From positions 68,363-132,362 of the forward strand of contig LNKV01000003.1 of the NCBI GenBank assembly GCA_001465935.1: a stretch of DNA of 64,000 nt, in the 5' to 3' direction. The notes under the pieces were generated by a model. That model saw only the letters and a program-made list of their open reading frames with translations, searched no databases and was not told where the DNA came from. A program made the translations under genes and the position numbers. Below are positions 11,757 to 24,497 of this stretch, in pieces. The stretch's first letter is position 1, and each line of letters begins with the position of its first letter. The DNA comes from Clarireedia homoeocarpa. Its lineage: Eukaryota > Ascomycota > Leotiomycetes > Helotiales > Rutstroemiaceae.

Positions 11757-14003
11757 ATGAACGACGATAAATCCCACCAAGTAGACGACCACCCCCTCAC
11801 CAACCGAGCACCACCCGACGACAAAGACCTCCCAACCTACGACATCAGCAGCGACAATGGCGAAGGCCTCGTCCTCGAAAATGTCGACGGTCTCAAACGT
11901 CGACTCTCCGGTCGTCAGATCCAGATGGTTACCATCGGTGGATCAATCGGCACGGCATTGTTCGTCTCCATCGCATCGGGGCTCACGCAGGGCGGCCCGG
12001 GCTCGCTGGTGATTGCTTTCTTTATCTATAGCTGTTTCTTGGCGCTGGTGAATAATTGCATGGCGGAGATGGCGGTGTTTATGCCGGTTAGTGGGAGTTT
12101 TGTGCGCATGGGGAGTAAGTGGGTTGATGAGGCGTTTGGGTTTATGTTGGGATGGAATTTCTTCTTGTATGGTGAGTAAATTTTGGGTGAATTTGGGGGA
12201 AGAGGGGGGGGGGGAAGGAAAGTTGAAGAAGAAGTGATTGCTGATCATGGAATATGTTTACAGAAGCTGTCTTGATTCCATGGGAAATTAGCGCGCTGAA
12301 TCTGGTGTTGACGTTCTGGAGGTTTGTGTATGGAGTCTACCTTCTAATATGCGATACTAAAGTATTGGAACAGTGATAAAATACCTTTAGCCGCTGTCTG
12401 TGCTGGCTGCATTGTTCTTTACGGGTTCGTGCCGACTCCCTTATTATCATAAGTCCTTACTTCTAACAAGCCATAGAATCATCAATCTCTTCGCCGTAAA
12501 GTGTTATGGTGAAAGCGAATTCTGGCTCTCTGGCGGCAAGGTAGTTTTGATAGCCATGATCTTCAGCTTCACATTCATCACAATGGTTGGAGGAAACCCC
12601 AAACATGATGCATATGGATTCAGATATTGGAGAGAGCCGGTATGTCTATTTCTACCTCCAGAGCTAAAGTTCCTACTGATATAAGAATGTGTAGGGAGCA
12701 TTTGCCGAATACGTCACAACAGGCTCACTAGGAAGATTTGAAGGATTCCTCGCTGCATTATGGAAAGCCGCATTCACCATCGTCGGGCCCGGTAAACAAA
12801 CTCCCTATCAGTTTGCCAGAAAATAAATAGGTTCTAACTTCTTTCAGAATACATAGCAATGATGGCCGGTGAAGCCTCCCACCCACGCAAAAATCTCAAA
12901 CGAGCTTTCAAAACCATCTACTGGCGCTTCGGCATATTCTTCATCGGGGGTGCCCTTGCCTGCGGAATCGTCATTCCTTATAATGACCCCAAGCTTATCG
13001 CTATTCTCTCCAGTGGAGGCTCAGCGACTGGCACTGCAGCTTCTAGTCCTTATGTGATTGCCATGCAGAATCTGGGTATTGGTGTTCTGCCTCATATCAC
13101 AAATGCTTTACTTGTGACGAGCATTTTCAGCGCGGGTAATTCATACGTGTGAGTTTTCCTTCTTCTTTTTTTTTCCTTCCCCTTTTCACACTTCCATCAC
13201 CATCTTCCTTCCCCCTCCGCTTACCCTCTACCAAATCACAACCCCCCGCGGAGGTGCACAAGCTAACCCGCTCAACCCCCCAGCTACTGCGCGACCCGCA
13301 CTCTCTACGGCCTCTCCCTCGACGGCCACGCCCCGCGCTTCCTGCGCAAATGCACCCGCCGCGGCGTCCCCATCTACTGCTTCGCCATCACCATGATCTT
13401 CCCCTTCCTGAGCTTCCTCGCCGTCGGCAGCTCCTCCGGACAGGTCATCACCTGGCTCGCCAATCTCACCGAGGCCTCCCAAATCATGGATTTCATCTGC
13501 ATGTGCATTATTTACCTGTTCTTCTACCGCGCGCTGAGGGCTCAGGGCGTGGACCGAAAGACGCTGCCGTATCGCGGGTGGGGGCAACCGTGGTGTGCGT
13601 GGGCGGGGTTGGTTGCAATGGTGGGCACGGTAGGGGGGTATGGGTATACGACTTTTTTGCCGGGGTGTATGTTTCTCTTCTTTTCTTCCCTCCTCATCCT
13701 CCTCCCTTCCCATTCTCCCAGCTAACTAAACCCCCCCCTTCCCTCACAATAGGGTTCGACCTCGGCACATTCTTCTCCTACTACACCATGGTATTCGTAT
13801 GTCCGATCCTGTACATCTCCTGGAAAGTGCTCAAGCGGACGCGCGTCGTCCGGCCCGAAGAAGCGGATTTGCTGTGGGAGCGACCCGTCATCGATGCCTA
13901 CGAGGCGAGCGTGGCCGAGACGCATGTGTCGTTTTGGAGGGAGGTGAGGGAGATGATGGGGTGGGGGAAGAAGAAGGAGGATGAGGGCGAGCATTTGGAG
14001 TGA
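11757..14003 (+). CDS. Amino acid permease, YAT family (APC superfamily)
   Basis: Predicted 572-aa plasma-membrane amino acid permease with about 12 membrane segments. The hydrophilic N-terminus leads into LSGRQIQMVTIGGSIGTALF, the hallmark of fungal YAT permeases, followed by GGPGSLVIAFFIY, EMAVFMPVSGSF and, in exon 6, AGEASHPRKNLKRAFKTIYWR. Eight exons: 11757-12171, 12264-12321, 12374-12424, 12477-12639, 12695-12791, 12848-13148, 13284-13666 and 13753-14003. The summed coding length is 1,719 nt. All introns have GT-AG ends, and several carry CTAAC/ACTAA branch points. The tail is acidic/lysine-rich. It resembles Agp2-like permeases, but the substrate cannot be told from sequence. Confidence 0.88.
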
Positions 14004-15465
14004 GATGGATTTCATGGGGAGAGGAGATGGATGCGTGGGAGGGGTGCGAGTGAACGATGGGTTGATTATACATGAGATATTTATTTATGATCTACGGAAT
14101 GGAAGAGTATTGAATTGAGGAGCTGGAGATGAGATATGTCACTTTCACGAAAGAAAGAAAGAGGAGGCAGTCGATGATATACAGTGGTAGTAAAGCAATC
14201 AATCAATTCACATTCCTACCATTCGATCTGTTCAATTAAAGAATAAAACAGACGCGTTATAAAACGTCCCAGAGTATGAAGCCCTTCTTCTAACTTCATC
14301 CTCCATCTCACATCAGCCATGAATATGAATTCTCCGTCCCTCCCTCTCCTTATTCTCATCACCATCTTCCTTCGCCTTCTGCACCCGAAAGACAAATCAA
14401 CCCAAACCTATAATACAAATCCCAGCATTGCGCATGCATTACAACCTCCTCAACAGCAGCGCATGCAAAACAGAGCACAAAGTTCCCCCCGGACCTCATA
14501 TTAAAGTATGCACATCATTGCATTCCACCCATTGACCCAGGCAACCAGAGAAACGAACCAAAAAGTAAAGCAAGTCGCTCAATCCCCGCATCCAAACTCC
14601 CGCTGCCATTGCGTACCCATAATCAGATAGCTGCCCTCCCAAAGGCAAACAAAAGAGAGAGAGAGAACAAAGTAAACAATCGAAAATCTAATATACAAGA
14701 GTATTCTCAAATATGAAACACCAAAAAAAAGTAAATAAATAAATCAAAAACAGATAAGAGGAAAAGGATAAACAAACGGAAAGTTCAAGAAAAAAAAAAA
14801 AAAGAGCAAAAACTGCTATGCATGCAAGCTAAGAGGCGCAAAGGATAATAATACCCTAGGAGGGAAGTATAAAGGAGAGCTAGATAGATAGATATAGCTA
14901 AATGAATGGTTCATCAGTCCACCCCTCAGCGAGAAATCAAAGAACGCTGCATCGATCAGTGAAAGGGGGAAGTAGAAAAAGTGCGAGAAGACGGATAGAG
15001 ATAGGCAGTTAGGTAGGTTAAATATATATAGCGAAGGGAAGCCAGCAAGCAAGCAAACAGAAGAGAAAGCGAACAATAGAAGATGGTTCATAAATATCAA
15101 CATCCTAGATAAAAATAGATAGATAAAAGAGACAGATGGATAGATCAAAAGTAGATATTTTCTTCCTTTTCTTCTTCTTCTTCTTCTTCTTCTTCTTCTT
15201 CTTCTTCATTGTTTGCTGTTTGCTGAGAATTCCTTTTTTTTCTTTTCCGTATACGCCAGTTCCATGCCCCTAGCCAGATGAGAGAAGGAGATAGATTGAT
15301 AGTTTGACTCGCTTGCTTGCTTCGCTGTAAAAAAATAAAAATAAAAAATAAAAAAGATGTGCATGATGAGATGTGTGGATAATATAGTATAGTAAGCCTT
15401 CTCTTTTTCTACTTCCCTCCTCTTTCTTCCTCTTTCTTTCTTTCTTTTGTTTCTTTCCACCCGTC
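14004..15465. other. Low-complexity region between convergent genes
   Basis: 1.46 kb between the 3' ends of the permease and the minus-strand gene at 15466-17566. It is A/G-rich, with AAAGAAAG runs, AGAGAG, an A run near 14789 and a long CTT array. It is probably 3' UTR and spacer. I see no gene. Confidence 0.6.
15171..15207 (+). repeat. (CTT)n microsatellite
   Basis: About 12 perfect trinucleotide units in the 3' flank of the minus-strand gene ending at 15466. Confidence 0.9.
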
Positions 15466-17566
15466 TTAAAAGTTCACACTAGGCTGAGCCCCCTTCCCCA
15501 GTGTAATCTGACTCAGACTCAGAGTCCTAGAATCATTCTTCGATTCGTCCACTATAGAAATATGTCTCCCACTCACACCCGTACTCCCAAAAACCTCATC
15601 GCCAAAATGATTTCCAGAATCTTCCATGGGCGTTTGGAAAACCTCCGGCGTAACTGAATAGGCATTTTCATCATCGCTGTCATCATTTCCGAAGCTGGAG
15701 AAGGTGTTTTTGTCTATAGGAGCTGTAGCAGTAGCGGAGTCAGGAGTAGGATAGGAGTCGGAGGTGGAGGTTCGCATGACGGGTTGCATGGAGTAGATTT
15801 GTTGTTGAAGGGTGAGGATTACGTTTTCGAGGTGTTGACGGGCGTTTTGTTCGGCGAGGATCATGTTCATAAGATTGGTGTAGTGTTCAACGGTTAAGGG
15901 CATGTCTTTTTGCATGGTTGGAGAGGAACTAGAGGGAAGACCCCTGATAGTGGTGGATGTAGAGAGAGGGCGAGCTTGCGTCTGAGCCGATCCACTACGG
16001 AGGTGATCGTCAGTGGAGTTAGGAAGTTGATTCGAAACAGAATCATCAAACTCCGGATGGTAAGAGTTGTGGGTTGAGGAATTTGGACGTTTGCTACCAA
16101 ACGAAGATGGTCGGTTCTGGTTATTAGGGTCATTTTGCCAATCTCTAGATCTTGACAATGGAGGTAATGTGAGTTCCGAGTTGTCGGTTGCTGGCCGGCG
16201 CGTGGAAGAGCTTCGGTCTCTCCTGAAACCCTTTTTAGGCGGGTCTTGAAGTGTGACGTGATCTCCATTCAAACGGCGGTTCATTTGATATACCGTATTC
16301 TCCATCTCAATCAATCTAGACTCAAGCTGATGCACCCTTGTTTCTAGATCAGCAGCCTGGGTAATTTTCATGCTCGTCATTCCACTCAATTGACTGAAAT
16401 TGAACGGTTGAAGTTGATCCCGGGATTGTGATGGCGGCGGACTTTCGGGGTCATTTATTAAAATGGGCTCCTCAGCTTCCGCCTTATTCGAGGATAAAGG
16501 AGACAATGGTCCCGGCTCGTAGCTTGCTCTCCAGTACCTTATTTCGTCACTTCTCCGCCTGACGATGCCCCCCGCAGCTCGCGCAGCTTCGCGTAACTGG
16601 CCCAAGGATCGCGAACGTCTATGCGGATGGCTGCCACTCGAAACTGCCATTCCAATCGTTCCAACATCCTCCTCATCCGATGGCACTTTACTACCCCTGG
16701 CATGACTGCTAGCAGGCCGCGGCGAAAGCCCTGTCCAATCCACAAAGCCCGGTGTTTTATCAGGTGTGTACAGCCTCCCCGTAGTTACTCTCGTCCTTGT
16801 CGCCGTACTTTGTGTTTGTGTAGATATTCGATTGGGATTACGCTCCGGGTGGGTTTCGGCAAGAGCTTCCGCGAAAGGAGAATGCGAACGTAGAGCTCGG
16901 TTGAACTCGGTAACTGGCATAGAGGTAGAACGTTTGGGGGTTGTCGAGTTGCTCATTTGGTTTCGGCTCATTGCGGTTGGGTCCTACGATTTATTAGACA
17001 ACAGTAACGTAACGCAAGACAATACCACTTACACTAAGGTGATGCTGTTCGCTCTGCTGGGCTTCCACGCCCTGTATCGTTCTAAGCGGCGCATCTTTCC
17101 TTTTCTTTCCAAATAGCTTTCCAAATACCCCCTTCAGGGTCGACTTCTTCCGCTGAGGCTTTGAGGTGATAGATCCTGTGGATGCGCCAATGGGTGACGG
17201 ACTCCGTATGGCACTGATAGTCTCCGGTCTGCGATAGGTGTTGTAGGATGGTCTGCCAGAAGCTTGGGGAGACGATCCGATTCTCCTCGTGGGCTCAACA
17301 TAGCTACCCATTCCCATGCCATTTTCCACCTGGGCCAAACCACTCTCTCGGCCAGAAATGGCAGATCCCCTCATGGCTTTTTCGAGTCCATCAGATGTCC
17401 GCGAGCCAAGAGGGGTAGCTATACCAGTACCAGGCGACCTGATGGGAAACTCATCGTCGTCCTGTATGGGAATCGGGGCAGATATCTTCCCTCTAATGGT
17501 CGAGCCGGTGTTTGTTCGACCCGTAGTTTCCGACTTCCAGGTCCCGGTCTTCGTAAATTTGCTCAT
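15466..17566 (-). CDS. Uncharacterised disordered protein with a short coiled coil
   Basis: Predicted 683-aa protein of unknown function. Two exons: 17566-17033 and 16983-15466, with a 49-nt intron (GTAAGT...CGTAG) joining HLS to DPTAMSRN in frame. Most of the chain is Ser/Thr/Pro/Arg-rich. Visible features are a basic segment KGVFGKLFGKKRK near residue 150, the short conserved-looking blocks TPDKTPGFVDWTGL and DEIRYWRASYEPGPLSP, and one heptad-like helix at about residues 390-418 (LETRVHQLESRLIEMENTVY). A second helix lies further on (NLMNMILAEQNARQHLENVI). No catalytic motif is seen. A scaffold or cytoskeletal role would be a guess. Confidence 0.75.
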
Positions 17567-20500
17567 CTTACTGAAGAGCGGAAGCGATATATCAGACGAA
17601 ATTTCCTTTACCGGTGGCTCATAAGTGGGTCGTCGCAGACAAGGTTATAATGATAGTGGACTGATTCCTAGGCATATTCGCAGGTTCACAGTGACTTATC
17701 GAATGCCTCTCTTTTTCTCTCTCTCTCTCTCTCTCTCTCAACCGGATTATTATATGTTAGGGGAGGTTACTGTCGAACACAGACCAGGAACATATATGTA
17801 TGTATATGTATATGTATATATGTTTGAGCAGGTTAAGCAGTCCTCTGATCTGTTCGTGACCAGGACCCCATTACTTTCTCGTACCGGTATCGTAGACAGG
17901 GAATTTTTATCGGGCCAGGCGCATCACACGTATCATATATTCTGCGACGCCAGTTAGCAAGAGGACCAGGAGCGACCATGAAACAAAAATTAAAATAAAT
18001 AAAATAATGCCTGCCAGTCGAGTTCGTTAGTCGATTAGTTTGGTTAGGAGAATTTTCGAAGGAACGGGCAGATCGATTCGCGAGATGGCGAGTACTGCGG
18101 TAAACACTTACGTACAAAGGAAGCAAGAGAGAGTAAGAGGGAGGAGTTCTGCAGTTCATTCAAGCAAAGCAAAGTAAAACAAAGGACGAAGTAGCTTTCA
18201 ATGCCAATGGCAATGCAGATGCAGACGCCAATGTGGAATGCGGAATGCAAGCAAGCAAGCAAGCAAGCCAACAAGAGGAATAGCGGGAGTGTAAGTTTAG
18301 TCTGCAAGGTGGAGGTGGAATGAAATCACCCCACCCCTGGTGTGGGAGCGGCTTTACAACCGGGACTGGGACATCTGGCTATTGAGGACGAGGTTGAGGT
18401 TGAGGTAGTAAAGGGGGGAGGGGCGAGGGCGAGGGGCGAGGGGATGGTAGAACGATTCCGTGGTTTTGATAGAGTGGTAGCAAAATAGATAATTTGCTAA
18501 GAGGCAAGACTAAGACTAAGACTACCACCTACCACCGTACTCGTAATTTGGCTGAGGCTACTTCGTACAGACGATCGATCCTGCAGCTCTTCTTGTCGTG
18601 TAAAAATGTAAGCTGCACCAAGTACTTTGGTACTGTAAGCTAAAATGTAAGCTGTAAGCTGTACGCTGCAAGCTGCAAGCTGCCTGCTGCCACAGCTGCA
18701 GCGCGCAATGATAGCTTGCTTACCCCACGAGGAGGCAGAAGCACATTCCACCACGGGGCATGCACACCCTCCGTTGCAGCTTGGATTCCAGCAAATGGGA
18801 GATGGCAGATTGGCCAGCAAAAGTGGAGTGGACCAGAAGAGTCCTCTGTGCCTGCTGCTGCTTCCAAGGGGGAAAGAGAAAAAGAGCAGAAGAGCAGACA
18901 GGCCAGAGCAGACCAGAGCAGACCAGAGCAGACCAGAGCAGACCAGAGCAGACCAGAGCATACCAGAGCAGACCAGAGCAGACCAGACCAGAGCAGACCA
19001 GAGCAGAGCACACACAGCGCATCGCGTCGAGTTCCAGATTATTGTCATATCGAATCAAACATCTACCTACCAAACTGGCTATCTGGTCTATTTTCCCGGA
19101 CATCTGCCACGCTGGGGACATTCTCAAGATTCCCATTCGAGAATGTACGACCGAAACAAGTAAGTGGGAAATGATGGAAGGAGTGGAAAGGGTCAGGATA
19201 TGATTCCTATTCTGAGTTGGTGCCGCAATCCGATGCTTGCCTGCTTGCTTGAAGCTTCCCGGTGATAAAGACTAGGGGGTTCGATCTCCAATCTTTCTGC
19301 ACAGGTATTTTTATGTACTCCGTAAGGTGTGTATGGCATGTTGCAGGTTGAGTGGGAGTGAAGCTATAGATCCTGGAGCACGGAGAATTTACGCATTTAA
19401 CAACGACAGACAGTCCAGCAATCAGTTACTCTCCTACCAAGATGTATCAAAATCAAAACCAAAATCAAAAGTCCTCGGATACAAGTCACGTAGCAGCAAC
19501 TACTACCGAGTATTCGCAATTACTCTGCTCTGGTGGACGTTGCTGGCTAAAATGAGCTGCACCTGCGGATAAAACGTTCTGATGAAAATATGCATACTCC
19601 GTGCGCCGTACAGTCGATGCATGGAGGCCACGGATCTAAAATTCCTCCTTTGACGCGCTTCTGACCCGTCTGGGTGTGCTTTGTAAGATTATGGTCCATG
19701 GTCTATGCTGTTGCACCACACTGTCTGCATTATTGAGGCGGCGCCAAGGTTGCAGTCGTCACGGAACATGAACCCGATACGAACGAGTCTAACAGAGCAT
19801 ATCAGAGCAGCGAGCAGTGCGCGCATTCAAGCATCGGGAAGAGAAAGAAGCGCGCCCAAAGCTGCATCCATTCACAGCATTATCCCTTTCTCACCTTCCG
19901 TACAAGACAACAAACCATAAGCACCCTCGGTTCCCCGGCTGTATTGCGTGCCGTTACCTTTTTCTTTCTGGTAGACTATCGACGCGGCGCTGTCCGAATA
20001 CAGCCTTTCCTACCGGTTTGTCTGAGCGTGAAACTATCGATAAAATATCCATTCCATAGACCCAAACAACTGCATTCATTCATTCATTCATTCCCAGGTT
20101 CGCTTTTTCAATACAAGACGACGGGAGAGCTGGGTATGGTCAAGTGCATGAAACGAGTCAGACCTTACTGCTGTCAAAGAGCACGTTAGCCTCACCAATA
20201 GAAGGGTTCGATCGATAGTTGATGCCGCAAATTCCAAAGGCTAACGTTTTCCCTTTGGATATACCATACCTACGGGTTAGTCGGGAGCGCCAACGACGCC
20301 CATGGAAAGAGGAGAAGAGTGGATTCTGAGATATGATTCGGGGCTCACCAAAAGATTCTACCAGCATTAACCTGCCAGAGAAAATACCTCGCTCATAGGC
20401 ATCGCATTTTCTGGCCCCTCGTCATATCCACAAAAGCAGGATATACTCCGATGTGATACGCCAATCTCTTCACATTTATCCCATGTATGTATGTATGTAT

Positions 20501-20998
20501 GTACTCTATCTATGTACTATGTATGTACAGTACGGCAAACGGAATGCATATATGTGACACGCCTGGATCAAATTGGACAAAAAGTGACAATGATAATTTA
20601 AGGTCAAAGCCGCATTGGTGAAAAGTTCGCGACGAAGGGAGGGGGGAGCTCTTCTACGCCTTTCCAAAAATGTTCTTAGCGACCTTCAACCCCCCATCAC
20701 AACCGTGCTTTATATGAAACAAGCAAGGGTCCTCTCGGTGGTTCGTCATTCGTCATTCGTCTGATGCCGCCTCTCCCTCGCGTCTGGCTGAGCACTTTCA
20801 AGAAAAAAAGTCGCGTGGCACGACGGTGATGGTGTTCATGAAGAGGGGTTTTGTGGGCCAGACACAATAGTCAAGCCGAATTCCTTCCAAAGAAGCTGGC
20901 TGCATCGTCTAAAGTTCTCTTGTTATCGTATCCTTTTATATGTGAGACCTTCGAAATTTTTGCCGACCTGTGGATCCGAGTTAAAGATCTATTTTGTT
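17567..20998. other. Gene-poor region with tandem repeats
   Basis: 3.4 kb between the 5' end of the uncharacterised gene and the 3' end of the helicase gene. It contains a (TC)n run at about 17715-17739, TATG/TATA repeats near 17797-17822, (AAGC)n near 18248-18268, AGCTGTA/AGCTGCA repeats at 18608-18690, the 10-bp array at 18901-19010, (ATTC)n near 20076-20093 and (ATGT)n near 20483-20502. All long open frames come from the 10-bp array. I see no credible gene. Confidence 0.6.
18901..19010 (+). repeat. 10-bp tandem array, unit GACCAGAGCA
   Basis: About eleven copies of GACCAGAGCA. The first eight are in perfect 10-bp register (18901-18980, with single variants GG- and TA-), and the last part has shortened, rearranged units. 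Because 10 is not a multiple of three and the unit contains no stop in any frame on either strand, five overlapping open frames of 123-183 codons appear here. They encode shifted versions of the same repeat and are not genes. Confidence 0.92.
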
Positions 20999-23647
20999 TT
21001 ATGAATTCAGTTCTGCTACTGAAGGGTACCGCAAGTCGGCATTTTCCTCAAGAAAGTCCATCCACTGTTTGAGGAATTTACTTCCTCTGCATCGATCATA
21101 CATAAATTGTTAGTATGTCGTCTCAGTATTATGAAGCAGGGTGTGGTTGAACGAGTGAAAAAATGGTCCAAACTCACCTGGAGACGGTTTCCGAATCACC
21201 AATGATGGTTAATGAACGCCGGGGCCTAGTCATGGCAACTAGGGTTTTTTTCTGCGTCAGCCGCATGATTGTGCATTTCTCTACTCCGTAATTTATGGAG
21301 CGAGTATGTGATGTCTGCAATCAAGTGTACAGATATGTTGTTGGCAGTGCTGTAGACAGGGAATCCTTTCTTGTGCTTGCGGAAGATCTCTGTTGCACAA
21401 GATCTTACTAGGATCTAGGTTCCAATAGATGGTGGGATGGATATCATGCGGAGAAGAAGAATTCATGGACTTCTGGACCTTAAGAACAGACGCAATATGT
21501 TCATGCAAAAAAGGGTGGACGCTTACCATTCAATCTGCGTTTCTCACCAAGGAAACCAACTTCATGTTCACTATTACTCCTAACAAGAGAAACGATGATT
21601 GCTTCCTTTTCTCTTCCCTGGAACCCGTCCACGCTACCAAGTTCAATACCGGGAAATGCCTCCTTCATCGATCGGGACATTAACGCCAACTTAGTCTTGT
21701 AAGTAATGGTTCAACCAAGAATCATGGCCTGTGGTCAAATTTCCTAACAGTCTTACCTGAGCATTGTATGGTGTGACGATAGCGATGTCTTCGGGCTTCA
21801 ATCCGGCATTGACGAGATTCTGAACGTGATGTCGCACGAGAGCGGCTTCCATCTCGTTGCTTTTGCTCTCGCCCAACATCCCTTTTCCTCCTTTCTTATC
21901 AATGTCCTCTTCTTCGCTCTTCTCCGGAAAATCACCTCCCTGGGTGTCGAAAAATACTAGCGGCTCGATAGTATCCTCTGTCTCTTCAACCTCATAGGGT
22001 AATTCTGTTAACAGTCTTGCTTTAACTCCGTCAGCTGCGATTAGCTTCCCCTCGTATAGCTCGTCGGACGGGAATCGCATGATCTTCTCGTGCATTCGGT
22101 ACTGTGTCGTAAGCATGACCTTTATTCCAGTTCCATGCAGCTTCAATAACCTGTCAAACAACGTCGTCTCCAACGTCATCCCTTTGATGACTCCTTCTGT
22201 CTCTTGCAATTTTGGCTTTGTTTTCGAATTCAGTGATTTGATTGTAGGTGGCAACTGAAGATGATCTCCAGCAAGAACCACTTTGCTTGCTGATAATAGG
22301 GGCACCCAACATTGAGCTTCCAAAGCTTGACTGGCTTCATCAATGATCACCACATCGAACTTCTCGTCCCTAAGTTGAAAGCCCCCAGCACCATGTAATG
22401 TGGCAAGTACAACTTTTGAGCCACCCACTAATGTGTTAACACACTTTCTCTCCCTTTCTCGAAATTCCTTCCGTAGTTCTTTGAGATCCCCGTAGATCGC
22501 CTTTCTTTCCCTTCCGCTTTTTGTCTTTTTGATAGACGCCTGCTTGGTGTCCATTTCCTTCCTTACATCTTGCACTATTGCAGCAGCATCTGAAGTTTGC
22601 GTCAAAACATCAAGAGAATGATTGACGACCGATGGTAAAAGTCTCGCAGGATGCCCTAGACGGACAATTGGGACTTTGTGCGGTGCAAGTCTCTCCACGA
22701 TGTTGTCGACGGATATATTGGACGGTCCACACACCAACACCCTCAACTTACGTTTGATCATCTGCAATATAAGCTCAATCAATGTATGGGTTTTGCCAGT
22801 CTAGACAGATAGTCAGTAGATATAGACTCAGTAGTAGTAGCAGGACTCACTCCAGGAGGTCCATGGATGAGTGCAATTTCTCGTGAAGCCAGAGCAAATT
22901 TGATTGCATGTTTCTGGGAATCATTCAAGCTCGGATCAATCCATTCCATGCTCGCGATCTCTTTCTCCTCGTCCAGATTCGCTGGTACAGGGGAAGAAGA
23001 TGATAACCCGAACATGACCCTAATGAAACTCGAATACTCTGCCTCTTGCATCTTTTGCAGCTTCTTCATCGTTTGATTCATCCTGCTCCGCGAATCAGTA
23101 AATCTCTTCCCTTGATCTTTCTTCATCTCGGAACTATTTCATCAGAACTACAATAATCCACTCACCTCTTATAAGTAACATCATTCGCCAACTTAACAAC
23201 CCACAACCTCTTCCCCTCCACCGCATCATCCTCCCCATCCAACGCAACCCAAATCGCTCTCCCACCCACCCTCGTCACCACCCCTCTACACCCCTTCTCC
23301 TCCAACTCTTTGACCTCCCTCTTCTTCGCGCTCCCTCCCGGCAACTCACTCACCACCACAATATCTCCCGTACGAATCCCATGCTCCGGCAACTCCCCCT
23401 CCTCTTTCCCTCCCTTCCCGGAAATCGCCGAGTCCAACCCCAGCTCCACGACCGTCTTCCCCCCCAGGCCTGTGCGTTGCGATATCAGGACGAGATTTGT
23501 GATGGCGAGACCGGCGCGTTGGAGCGAGGTCGGCGAGGTGCCGGTTATGAGGGTCGAGGTCTCGGAGAGTTCGGATTGCAGCTCGGATTCGAGGAGGTGC
23601 AGCTGCGTGGTGCAGAATGATGGGATGTCTACTGGTTTGGGCGCCAT
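20999..23647 (-). CDS. hcs1: SF1 DNA/RNA helicase, SMUBP2/Hcs1 (DNA helicase A) type
   Basis: Predicted 691-aa Upf1-like superfamily 1B helicase, close in size to yeast Hcs1. Motifs in order: Walker A GPPGTGKT (about residues 235-242), VLVCGPSNISVDNI (Ia), VVIIDEAS (II, about 392), AGDHLQLPPT (III), TTQYRMHEKI (IV), VTPYNAQ, then SVDGFQGREKEAIIVSLVRS (V) and VAMTRPRR (VI). The R3H and zinc-finger domains of animal IGHMBP2 are absent, as expected for Hcs1. Six exons: 23647-23166, 23082-22851, 22800-21757, 21695-21527, 21238-21178 and 21086-20999, total 2,076 nt. The fourth intron, between motifs V and VI, is unusually long (288 nt). The start at 23647 was chosen over the in-frame ATG at 23728 because it follows an A-rich context and begins the family-like MAPKPV. 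Confidence 0.9.
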
Positions 23648-24497
23648 TTTTTGTTTTCTTGTGGGAAGATGGACTTTGGACTGTGTGTGGCGGGGTGTGG
23701 TGGGATTTTGGAGATGGTAGATTTTCACGTATGGTGGTGGGGTTGCTGGATTGGGCGAGGGAGAGGGAGGTGAAATGAATTTCTGCTTTCTTTCTCAACT
23801 GCATTCATGAGCAATTACATTCGATGATCGAGTTCCTTCGGCTGCACACGGACGGCAGAAACTAAGATGCTCTCATTGTAAGTCCTGTTGCATGCGCAAA
23901 TAAACAGTTTGGTCACGTGCTATGTAGGTAAAGTATGGAGTTCGCCGGAGTTGTTTCCTCTTTGCGTCAATTAAGCCACAACCAAACAGCGCATATAGAA
24001 ATCACTCGAGATATATTTTCCTTCTCACTATGCCTTTCTATTCAAGACCATCACCCATGTTATGTTGTTCGCCGTGCTCCTCACAAGAAGATAATAAACC
24101 TCCAACCTACCAGGTTCTTCATTTGGTGTTGAAAAGCGCGGGGTCGCACCACCCTCTACGTCACTACCCGTCTTCCGCGGAACTTTATGATGTACCCAAA
24201 CGTATGCAACCGCCGAGGTGTAGCCCTCGGACAGACATATCCCACCGCAGACGACGATAGAAACAAAAGAAAAAGTTTCCGAAGTCTCTATTTGCTTAGC
24301 CCATCCATCTTAGACAAATTAGTTTCCGAGCCGGCGCAATATTCTCCCCGTTTCCCATCCCGAAGCTCAAGCTAAGCGATTGTGAACACCGTGGGTTTTC
24401 CTCCGCCCGATACTATATAAAAGTCTCTTGAGTGGACAGTTCCTCATTGTAAATCATTTCTCACACATCCCACTCCATTTTGAAGGTCACTACAATC
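23648..24497. other. Divergent promoter region between helicase and oxidoreductase genes
   Basis: 850 bp between two divergent start codons. A TATA element serves the plus-strand gene. The open frames inside lack family features and are not credible as genes. Confidence 0.6.
24414..24421 (+). promoter_or_regulatory. TATA box of the oxidoreductase gene
   Basis: TATATAAA lies 77-84 bp upstream of the ATG at 24498, a good match in sequence and distance for a regulated fungal promoter. Confidence 0.55.

Noticed and set aside
18497..19203. Five overlapping open frames of 123-183 codons on both strands
   Set aside because: All are generated by the 10-bp array, whose unit has no stop in any frame; the peptides are frame-shifted versions of the same repeat.
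19279..19292. GGTTCGATCTCC resembling a tRNA T-arm
   Set aside because: No matching acceptor stem, D-arm or anticodon arm can be folded around it.
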